Assembly (NCBI GenBank): GCA_938039305.1 | Contig: CALHUZ010000168.1 | Span: 1-5,180 of the forward strand | DNA: 5,180 nt | DNA from: an uncultured Saprospiraceae bacterium | GTDB taxonomy: Bacteria > Bacteroidota > Bacteroidia > Chitinophagales > Saprospiraceae | Direction: 5' to 3' | Part shown: positions 1 through 5,180 of the stretch, piece after piece | Layout: each line of letters opens with the position of its first letter | Numbering within the stretch: the first letter of the stretch is position 1 | Translations under genes and position numbers: made by a program | The notes under the pieces: generated by a model | The model's input: only the letters and a program-made list of their open reading frames with translations | Told to the model about the DNA's origin: nothing | The model's database searches: none

Positions 1-1757
1 CTCATTCTGATGTTAGAAGGAGTGATCTCTACGTACTCATCGTCTTCTATATACTCCATACACTCTTCAAGTGAGAAGCTAACCGGTGGTGGTAATTTCG
101 CTTTATCATCATTACCTGATGACCTCATGTTAGTAAGCTTCTTAGCTTTGATCAGATTGACCACAAGATCAGACTCTCGTGAGTGCTCGCCTACTACTTG
201 GCCTTCATATATTTCTACTCCAGAAGGAATAAAGAATCTACCTCTATCTTGTAATTTATCAAGTGCAAATGGAATCGAAGTTCCGGTGTGCATGGATATC
301 ATCGCTCCTTTAGATCTACCTGGTATCGCTCCTTTCCAAGGCTCAAAACTTTCAAATCTGTGAGAGATAATCGCCTCTCCAGCAGAAAGTGTCATCAAGT
401 CAGTAGTAAGTCCGATCAATCCTCTTGATGGAATACTAAACTCTAAGTGAGTCATATCTCCCTTAGGAGCCATCACAGCTAATTCACCTTTACGCTGAGT
501 GATTGCTTCAATCACCTTTCCACTACTTGCTTGTGGAAGATCGATAGATAGCAGCTCCATCGGCTCGCACTTCTTACCATCGACCTCCTTGATGATAACT
601 CTTGGCTTTCCTACTTGTAGCTCATATCCCTCTCTACGCATCGTCTCTATCAAAACAGAAAGGTGCATGATACCTCTACCAAATACAGTAAATGAATCTG
701 GTGAAGGTGTTGGCTCCACTCTTAGTGCCAAGTTCTTTTCAGTCTCTTTTTCTAATCTCTCTTTCAAGTGTCTGGAAGTAACGAACTTTCCGTCTTGACC
801 AAAGAATGGACTATTGTTGATGGTAAAGACCATGCTCATCGTCGGCTCATCAATTGGAATAGGCTTCAATGGTTCTGGATGTTCTGCATTACAGATAGTA
901 TCCCCGATCTCAAAGGAGTCGATACCAGTAACTGCACAGAGATCACCATTTTCAACGAGCTCCGTCTTAGCCTTTCCAAGACCGTGGAACTTAAACATTT
1001 CCTTCAGCTTGATTCTCTTGCTTTTTCCCTCTCTATCTACAAGACAAAGTGGAGACTTAAGATCTAACGATCCTCTAAGTACGCGGCCTATCGCAATCTT
1101 TCCTACGAAAGTTGAAAAGTCAATCGTCGTGATCTGCATCTGTAAATGACCTGGATTATCCTTAGGCGGATCTATGTGCGCTATGATCTGATCCAAAAGG
1201 TATCCTATATCTTCAGTCGGTTCTTTCCAGTCTTCACCCATCCAGTTATGCTTGGCAGAACCATATACTGTCTGGAAGTCTAGCTGTTCCTCTGTAGCTT
1301 CAAGATTAAACATCAAGTCAAATACATCTTCCTGTACCTGATCTGGTACACAGTTTTCTTTATCGACCTTGTTAACCACTACAATAGGCTTAAGGCCTAA
1401 CTCAAGTGATTTCTGAAGAACATATCTTGTCTGGGGCATTGGGCCTTCAAATGCATCTACTAAAAGTAGAACACCATCTGCCATATTCAATACTCTTTCA
1501 ACCTCTCCTCCGAAGTCGGCGTGACCAGGTGTATCGATGAGGTTGATTTTTGTTCCTTTATATTGAACACTGATATTCTTAGCGAAAATGGTAATACCAC
1601 GTTCTCTCTCGAGATCATTGTTATCAAGGATCAATTCTCCTTGTGGGAGTTTATCTTCTCCTCCTTCACTTTCACAATAGTGGATGATCTTGTCCACCAA
1701 TGTTGTTTTACCGTGATCTACGTGAGCGATAATCGCCACATTACGAATATTCTTCAT
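1..1757 (-). CDS. typA: Translational GTPase TypA/BipA (partial, C-terminal end off the left edge)
   Basis: TypA (BipA) is a ribosome-binding GTPase of the EF-G/LepA superfamily, cytosolic, linked in other bacteria to ribosome assembly and growth under stress or cold. My reading of the minus strand from ATG at 1757-1755 is open for 585 codons with no stop or frameshift. All G motifs are visible: G1 AHVDHGKTT (residues 11-19), G2 RERGIT (51-56), G3 DTPGH (75-79), G4 NKVD (129-132) and G5 SAK near residue 170. Past the G domain come the beta-barrel domain and the TypA-type region with GRGIMHLSVLIETMRREGYE and SIPSRGLIGL, then the C-terminal TypA domain ending DDEYVEITPSNIRM at the edge. The family is about 600-610 residues, so roughly 20 are missing. 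The start is fixed by MKNIRNVAIIAHVDHGK, the usual TypA beginning. It lies 204 bases downstream of the response regulator on the same strand and probably has its own promoter. Confidence 0.97.
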   Translation of the reverse strand, partial: MKNIRNVAIIAHVDHGKTTLVDKIIHYCESEGGEDKLPQGELILDNNDLERERGITIFAKNISVQYKGTKINLIDTPGHADFGGEVERVLNMADGVLLLVDAFEGPMPQTRYVLQKSLELGLKPIVVVNKVDKENCVPDQVQEDVFDLMFNLEATEEQLDFQTVYGSAKHNWMGEDWKEPTEDIGYLLDQIIAHIDPPKDNPGHLQMQITTIDFSTFVGKIAIGRVLRGSLDLKSPLCLVDREGKSKRIKLKEMFKFHGLGKAKTELVENGDLCAVTGIDSFEIGDTICNAEHPEPLKPIPIDEPTMSMVFTINNSPFFGQDGKFVTSRHLKERLEKETEKNLALRVEPTPSPDSFTVFGRGIMHLSVLIETMRREGYELQVGKPRVIIKEVDGKKCEPMELLSIDLPQASSGKVIEAITQRKGELAVMAPKGDMTHLEFSIPSRGLIGLTTDLMTLSAGEAIISHRFESFEPWKGAIPGRSKGAMISMHTGTSIPFALDKLQDRGRFFIPSGVEIYEGQVVGEHSRESDLVVNLIKAKKLTNMRSSGNDDKAKLPPPVSFSLEECMEYIEDDEYVEITPSNIRM

Positions 1758-1961
1758 ATGTTCTTCAAATATGGTGCAAAAGTATAACTATTATAGACAC
1801 CAAGTACTGTTTCACTGAAGACGAGAGATTACACTGTCAAATGCTCAAATAACCAGTATTTACTTAACATTTTGGCAAATCAGGAGTAGAAAAAATTGTC
1901 TTAAATCCGTATACTTTGATCAGAAAGGCTTGATAAGTTCAAATCAATGATTCATGCCATA
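1758..1961. other. Intergenic region between response regulator and typA
   Basis: This 204-base gap lies between the stop codon of the response regulator and the start of typA, both on the minus strand. I see no conserved open frame. A minus-strand run of six T (around 1891-1896) has no good stem before it, and a weak 5-bp inverted repeat (TTGAT/ATCAA on the minus strand, about 1930-1947) has no T tract after it. There is therefore no convincing intrinsic terminator after the two-component operon. The typA-proximal end holds the candidate promoter at 1777-1803. Confidence 0.6.
1777..1803 (-). promoter_or_regulatory. Candidate Bacteroidota-type promoter for typA
   Basis: On the minus strand TACTTTTG (1784-1777) matches the Bacteroidota -7 consensus TAnnTTTG exactly. 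A TTG (1803-1801) lies 16 bases upstream as a possible -33 element; that spacing is shorter than the usual 19-21, so the -33 part is weak. Transcription would begin near 1770, giving a leader of only 10-15 bases before the ATG at 1757. No Shine-Dalgarno sequence precedes the start, as is normal in this phylum. Inferred from consensus only. Confidence 0.42.
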
Positions 1962-2636
1962 TTATAACTTATTCATTAAGTCACTCTTAAACCCTTCAGA
2001 GATCGGCACTTTATCAGCTGATATGACAACATGATTCCCTTCGAGATATGAGATACTCTCTAATCGAACCATATAAGATCGATGTACTCTGACGTGCGAT
2101 GAAGGAAACGAATCAGCTAGTGAAGTGAACTTGGTCTTCATCACGAATACCTTACTGGCCGTATGAACCTTCACATAATCGCCATAAGCTTGTAAATAAT
2201 CTATCTCTGCATATGGCACTTTATACATGCGCTTTCCTTCTTTAATCAAGTGCCACTTTGATTCTTCCTCACGCCCTGATGTAATGCTTTGTATAGCTCT
2301 TGTATAAGATTTCTGAAACCTTGAAAAGCTAATTGGCTTTAAGAGATAATCAAATGCTGCTAATTCAAATGCTTTGATCGCGTGTTCTGCATAAGCAGTT
2401 GTGAAGATGGTCAGTACATTTTGATCAATTGAACTCCGAAGTTCTAATCCTGACATCAAAGGCATATTGATATCCAAGTATAAGATGTCGATCGGTTCTG
2501 CCTTCAATATCTTTTGTGCTTCAAGCGCTTCCCCAGCTTCAATAATCTTATTATCACTATCGAGCTTGATCAGATATTCACGAATCACCTTAATTGCCAA
2601 TGGCTCGTCATCAACGATTAAACAGTTATAACTCAT
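1962..2636 (-). CDS. LytTR-family response regulator (REC + LytTR DNA-binding domain)
   Basis: A two-domain response regulator of 224 residues, the normal length for the LytR/AlgR family. The receiver domain (about 1-118) has the acidic pair D9-D10, phospho-acceptor D55 in YLDINMP, switch residue T80 in TTAYAEHA and conserved K100-P101. A LytTR domain (about 128-224) follows, with YLQAYGDYVKVHT and the signature VHRSYMV (residues 184-190). LytTR domains bind DNA through beta strands and usually recognise short direct repeats. Its ATG overlaps the TGA of the upstream kinase gene by ATGA (2636-2633), implying translational coupling and a cognate kinase-regulator pair. All key phosphorylation residues are intact. 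Targets cannot be read from the window; autoregulation of the lipoprotein-kinase-regulator operon is plausible but unproven. Family assignment is secure; the physiological role is unknown. Confidence 0.96.
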   Translation of the reverse strand: MSYNCLIVDDEPLAIKVIREYLIKLDSDNKIIEAGEALEAQKILKAEPIDILYLDINMPLMSGLELRSSIDQNVLTIFTTAYAEHAIKAFELAAFDYLLKPISFSRFQKSYTRAIQSITSGREEESKWHLIKEGKRMYKVPYAEIDYLQAYGDYVKVHTASKVFVMKTKFTSLADSFPSSHVRVHRSYMVRLESISYLEGNHVVISADKVPISEGFKSDLMNKL

Positions 2637-3634
2637 GGAGCAAGATTTAATGATAGATAAGCTCGGTATACATCATCTTCCATCTTTGATGAGTACTCGT
2701 ATTGATTAGGATAAAGCAGTTCAAGTCGCTTTCGCAAATTCTTTAAACCAAGACCACCGGTTGATTCTTGCTGAACACTTGTGCAATTATTGGCTGTGGT
2801 TAACTCAAGTTGCGTTCCTTCAATCGAAATATTTATATCAATAAAAGGATCAATCTTATCAACGTACTTAAAGCAGTTTTCAATCAGCGGAAGTAATATC
2901 ATCGGTGCGATTAATTCTGAAGTTCTCTCTGGAAAATCAAATGAAACTCGATCTGATTTTTTTATTCTTAGTTTTTCCAATTCTATATAATCAGACAAGT
3001 ATGAAAGTTCATCATCCAAGACTACTTGATCCTGATCCGTATCATAGATCATATATCTAAGCGCATCAGATAGCTTCAAGATATAATTGCGCACAGCGCC
3101 AGGGCTGTCATTTGATAATGCGTAAATATTATTCAAGCTATTGAAAAGAAAGTGTGGATTGACTTGGGATTTAAGTGCATTGAGTTTAACATTATGATTT
3201 TCTTGGACCAAGTTTAACTCCCTGTCCTTTACAATGAACCAATCTTTAGCCAACTTGAAAAGAGTTGAGGCCAATAGGAATACAATGCTATATTGTACCA
3301 ATTCAAGAGATCCATAGTAACTACTGATATAGTAACCTTTGAATATCAAATCAGAGAGCACATCGAATGTAAAGAAATGCAGGCCAACCCCTAACAAAGC
3401 CAACAAAATAACCCCAAATGCATAAACAAGATAATTGGCTTGGGTAATAAACTTGTTGATCAACCATCTATTGATATAAACGATTATGAACATAGGCAAT
3501 AGAAAAAGCCCAGTATAAATAAAGTCAATCTCTCCATTGTAATACTCCTTGGTAAAGAGTTGGAACAACACTAAAAAACACACCATCCAGAAGATGGTGT
3601 GATAGAGTATTTTATTTTTTAACAATCGCTTCAT
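2633..3634 (-). CDS. LytS/YehU-type sensor histidine kinase (His_kinase family, four membrane helices)
   Basis: A membrane sensor kinase of 333 residues. The N-terminal half has four hydrophobic stretches (about 10-27, 38-55, 68-90, 110-128) and no sizeable extracytoplasmic domain, so it probably senses within or at the membrane. A helical linker (about 129-155) leads to the His_kinase motif LKSQVNPHFLFNSLNNIYAL with phospho-acceptor H161. The ATPase part has LLPLIENCFKY (N-box, N253), TTANN (about 279-283) and the glycine-rich GGLGLKNLRKRL (about 293-304). The N-box reads IENCFKYV where this family commonly has IENAFKHG. The ATG at 3634 lies 5 bases after the lipoprotein stop, and the gene ends inside the ATGA overlap with the LytTR regulator, its evident partner. 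A terminator-like hairpin sits over codons 12-21. The family call is firm; the signal is unknown. Confidence 0.95.
   Translation of the reverse strand: MKRLLKNKILYHTIFWMVCFLVLFQLFTKEYYNGEIDFIYTGLFLLPMFIIVYINRWLINKFITQANYLVYAFGVILLALLGVGLHFFTFDVLSDLIFKGYYISSYYGSLELVQYSIVFLLASTLFKLAKDWFIVKDRELNLVQENHNVKLNALKSQVNPHFLFNSLNNIYALSNDSPGAVRNYILKLSDALRYMIYDTDQDQVVLDDELSYLSDYIELEKLRIKKSDRVSFDFPERTSELIAPMILLPLIENCFKYVDKIDPFIDINISIEGTQLELTTANNCTSVQQESTGGLGLKNLRKRLELLYPNQYEYSSKMEDDVYRAYLSLNLAP
3573..3601 (-). terminator. Intrinsic-terminator-like hairpin inside the start of the kinase gene
   Basis: On the minus (coding) strand CACACCATC (3601-3593), loop TTCTG, and GATGGTGTG (3587-3579) form a perfect 9-bp stem with a 5-base loop. 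Six T residues (3578-3573) follow immediately. This is the layout of a Rho-independent terminator, about 33 bases after the first base of the kinase start codon. The bases also encode HTIFWMVCF of the first membrane helix, so the structure may be accidental. If it acts, it would reduce kinase and regulator expression below that of the lipoprotein, most strongly when translation is poor. Confidence 0.4.
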
Positions 3635-3639
3635 ATAGC

Positions 3640-4506
3640 TTACAGTTGCACAAGCTTTTCTGAGTCATGAAACAGATCTTCCTGATCACCATACTTTTCA
3701 ATGAACGACCTTAACTCTTTAGTTGATGCTGTCAAGACAATCTCACCTTCTGCACCAAGTTTTTCATGCCTCAATCTTATTCTTCTATTTTTCAACAAAT
3801 CTTCAATATATGCGCCATCAAACATTTCAATATTCAGCTTGTCATCATCAAAGGTAACCTTGGCAAAAGTATGCCCAGGAATATAATTAGCTGAGAAGGC
3901 TCTTCTTCTTTGTTTGTCTCCTTTGGGAAAAGGCATAAAGTCAAGATAATATGAGTCACCAATCTCTGTCATATTGACAATGAGGTAAGTTGTAATAATC
4001 TCATCAAGTTGCTGCTCTTTATATGTCAAGATGTAATAAGGCAGGAACTCCTGACTCTTTACTTTATATCCCTCAGGTGCAAATGAAGGCACACCTGGAT
4101 TTATCTTAATCGTTGCATTGCTCGTAGGATTTTTATATTTCTCAAAAGTTATAATCGATGCTTGCTCAAATGTCCAAGAATCATCATCTGAAAAACCAAG
4201 CGAATGTAAAGCTTCATTAAATTTGCTTGACGTTTCTTTTTCTAACTCCGTCTCTTCTTTTCCATTCTCTTCCTGATCTTTGGGGCCAATAGTTACAGTC
4301 GTATCTCCTGTTACAGACACTTTGATATCGTAACTTAAATCCACCTTCAAACCAGATCCTGATGCCCCCCAAGAACCAAGCAGTCGATCATCAGTGACCC
4401 GAGTACTATCTGTATAGATAGGATGAAGAGACGGCAAACAACTCGAAACCAGTAAAACCACAACTATAAAACAGAAAAGAAATCTCACTCTTGATAAAGC
4501 ACTCAT
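3640..4506 (-). CDS. Putative lipoprotein of unknown function, first gene of the two-component operon
   Basis: I read 288 residues from ATG at 4506-4504; an in-frame GTG at 4512-4510 would add two residues. ATG is preferred because either start gives a normal signal peptide. The N-terminus has basic R6 and R8, a hydrophobic core (9-20) and lipobox VSSC with C23, so a lipidated envelope protein is predicted. After the cysteine comes LPSLHPIYT, not a run of acidic residues of the surface-export type, which favours a periplasm-facing location. I recognise this CLPSLHP-type start from uncharacterised Bacteroidota proteins. Next are an LLGSWG segment (42-47), a charged Glu/Lys-rich stretch (about 76-95), and a region likely rich in beta strands. 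The C-terminal part contains VLTASTKELRSFIEKYG. No catalytic motif is apparent. The kinase gene starts 5 bases downstream, so co-transcription is very likely. It could be an accessory sensor, a target of the system, or an unrelated envelope protein. Confidence 0.88.
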   Translation of the reverse strand: MSALSRVRFLFCFIVVVLLVSSCLPSLHPIYTDSTRVTDDRLLGSWGASGSGLKVDLSYDIKVSVTGDTTVTIGPKDQEENGKEETELEKETSSKFNEALHSLGFSDDDSWTFEQASIITFEKYKNPTSNATIKINPGVPSFAPEGYKVKSQEFLPYYILTYKEQQLDEIITTYLIVNMTEIGDSYYLDFMPFPKGDKQRRRAFSANYIPGHTFAKVTFDDDKLNIEMFDGAYIEDLLKNRRIRLRHEKLGAEGEIVLTASTKELRSFIEKYGDQEDLFHDSEKLVQL

Positions 4507-4531
4507 AATCACAATGTATTTAAGATTAATA

Positions 4532-4544
4532 ATACTTCAAGTAT
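4532..4544. repeat. Short dyad upstream of the lipoprotein operon, possible operator
   Basis: ATACTT and AAGTAT are perfect inverted arms around a single C. The dyad ends about 25 bases before the lipoprotein start codon, where an operator or leader element could lie. The arms do not extend further, and a 6-bp dyad of this kind can arise by chance in AT-rich DNA. No regulator can be assigned. Confidence 0.3.
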
Positions 4545-4617
4545 CAATAGAAAGATGAGCTTGTCATATTATAGTCGGTGGATTGGCAAGAATCGTCGTT
4601 GAATCAAGTAAAATAAA

Positions 4618-4644
4618 TTTGGTTTATCACTTAGAGTAATTTTG
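4618..4644 (+). promoter_or_regulatory. Candidate Bacteroidota-type promoter for katG
   Basis: TAATTTTG at 4637-4644 matches the -7 consensus TAnnTTTG exactly. TTTG at 4618-4621 could be the -33 element, but the 15-base spacer is short. It would give a katG leader of about 145 bases containing the palindrome and ATCAAT repeats. A nearer alternative, TATGTTTA at 4766-4773, misses one consensus base and has its nearest TTG only 13 bases upstream. Assignment is tentative. Confidence 0.3.
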
Positions 4645-4716
4645 TCAGCCTTGAATGTTGAGCAGAATAAAATTGTATAGCTCTCGTACTCACGGAATCT
4701 GATCATTATCGACACC

Positions 4717-4745
4717 ATCAATGATATCATCAATTAAATCAATGA
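4717..4745. repeat. Cluster of ATCAAT repeats with a 10-bp palindrome upstream of katG
   Basis: ATCAATGA (4717-4724), ATCAATTA (4729-4736) and ATCAATGA (4738-4745) are near-identical direct repeats starting 12 and 9 bases apart. The perfect palindrome ATGATATCAT (4721-4730) overlaps the first two. The cluster ends about 50 bases before the katG start and could bind a regulator. It does not match the OxyR spacing or the PerR box as I know them. Confidence 0.35.
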
Positions 4746-4794
4746 CATATTGGCGTATTTACTACTATGTTTACACTAAATATAAATCGCAATC

Positions 4795-5180
4795 ATGGAT
4801 AACAACAATGGAACTAACGGAGAAGCTAAATGTCCGTTTATGAGTGGCGCCTTAAAAAAGGTGGCAGGAAGTGGCACATCTAATCGTGATTGGTGGCCTA
4901 ACCAATTAAAGTTAAACATCTTACGTCAGCACTCTTCACTTGTTGACCCAATGGATGAAGGCTTTAACTACACAGAAGAATTCAAAAAGCTTGATCTATC
5001 AGCTGTCAAGAAAGATCTCACTGATTTGATGACTGATTCACAAGATTGGTGGCCTGCTGATTATGGTCATTATGGGCCTTTCTTTATCAGAATGGCTTGG
5101 CATGCTGCTGGTACTTATAGAATAGAAGACGGCCGAGGAGGTGGAAACACTGGAAACCAACGTTTTGCTCCGCTTAACAG
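4795..5180 (+). CDS. katG: Catalase-peroxidase KatG (partial, N-terminal 128 codons)
   Basis: KatG is a cytosolic haem enzyme that breaks down hydrogen peroxide by catalase and peroxidase reactions. The ATG at 4795 opens a frame that runs off the right edge after 128 full codons, out of roughly 730-760 in the family. It starts MDNNNGTNGEAKCPF, with the CPF motif typical of KatG N-termini, then NRDWWPNQLKLNILRQHS (30-47). The distal haem-pocket motif is intact: FFIRMAWHAAGTYR (96-109) with catalytic R99, W102 and H103. W102 is the residue that forms the Met-Tyr-Trp crosslink needed for catalase activity. DGRGGGNTGNQRFAPLNS follows to the edge. There is no signal peptide. The gene diverges from the lipoprotein operon. 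The Tyr and Met of the crosslink and the proximal His lie outside the window, so full activity cannot be confirmed here. Confidence 0.97.
   Translation, partial: MDNNNGTNGEAKCPFMSGALKKVAGSGTSNRDWWPNQLKLNILRQHSSLVDPMDEGFNYTEEFKKLDLSAVKKDLTDLMTDSQDWWPADYGHYGPFFIRMAWHAAGTYRIEDGRGGGNTGNQRFAPLN

Larger units (their letters stand above)
4507..4794. other. Divergent intergenic region between the lipoprotein operon and katG
   Basis: This 288-base AT-rich stretch separates genes transcribed away from each other, so it should hold promoters for both. I see no coding frame or RNA gene. Visible elements are an odd dyad at 4532-4544 near the lipoprotein start, a possible katG -7 element at 4637-4644, a 10-bp palindrome at 4721-4730 and three short ATCAAT-type repeats at 4717-4745. 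I found no exact TAnnTTTG on the minus strand for the lipoprotein operon, so its promoter remains unplaced. Confidence 0.7.

Noticed and set aside
10..1149. Several plus-strand open frames of 99-117 codons
   Set aside because: They lie antisense to typA, show no recognisable domains and have the Ser-rich, low-complexity look of shadow frames. The minus-strand frame is a clear full-length family match.
1521..1787. Plus-strand open frame of 88 codons over the typA start
   Set aside because: It is antisense to the TypA G domain and resembles no protein I know.
1889..1947. Possible terminator after the response regulator
   Set aside because: The T6 run has no stem before it, and the only nearby inverted repeat is 5 bp without a T tract.
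2781..2990. Plus-strand open frame of 69 codons
   Set aside because: It is antisense to the kinase ATPase domain and has no independent support.
3701..3886. Plus-strand open frame of 61 codons
   Set aside because: It is antisense to the lipoprotein gene, short and without features of its own.
4410..4440. Surface-export signal after the lipoprotein cysteine
   Set aside because: The residues after C23 are LPSLHP, without the acidic run expected for Bacteroidota surface lipoproteins.
4507..4512. GTG start at 4512 for the lipoprotein
   Set aside because: It adds only two residues ahead of an ATG at 4506 and has no better upstream signal. It remains possible but is less favoured.
4677..4714. 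OxyR-like site starting ATAG upstream of katG
   Set aside because: Only the first ATAG fits; the other positions at the required spacing do not match the consensus.

Overview
The window looks like ordinary chromosome from a member of the Bacteroidota. The pointers are a LytS/YehU-type histidine kinase with a LytTR response regulator of the style common in that phylum, a lipoprotein beginning CLPSLHPIYT after the signal peptide (a form I associate with Bacteroidota), no clear Shine-Dalgarno sequences, and promoter -7 elements of the TAnnTTTG type. The DNA is fairly AT-rich. I cannot name genus or species.

Layout. Bases 1-1757 (minus) hold nearly all of the gene for the translational GTPase TypA/BipA; its last residues run off the left edge. 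Bases 1758-1961 are a 204-base gap with a plausible typA promoter and no clear terminator. Bases 1962-4506 (minus) are a tight three-gene unit, read right to left: a lipoprotein of unknown function, a four-helix membrane histidine kinase starting 5 bases after it, and a LytTR response regulator overlapping the kinase by ATGA. Bases 4507-4794 are a 288-base divergent promoter region with a short dyad, a palindrome and small repeats. Bases 4795-5180 (plus) are the start of catalase-peroxidase KatG, cut by the right edge.

How the genes work together. The kinase and regulator are almost certainly a cognate pair: an external or membrane signal is sensed by the kinase, and the regulator then binds DNA through its LytTR domain. 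The lipoprotein is probably made from the same transcript and may be an accessory sensor or a co-regulated envelope protein. TypA (ribosome function under stress) and KatG (peroxide removal) are independent neighbours; nothing in the sequence ties them to the two-component system.

The most unusual feature is a 9-bp hairpin followed directly by six T residues on the coding strand, just inside the kinase gene. It has the form of an intrinsic terminator and could lower kinase/regulator expression relative to the lipoprotein. Otherwise I see no mobile element, CRISPR array, RNA gene or clearly new system here.
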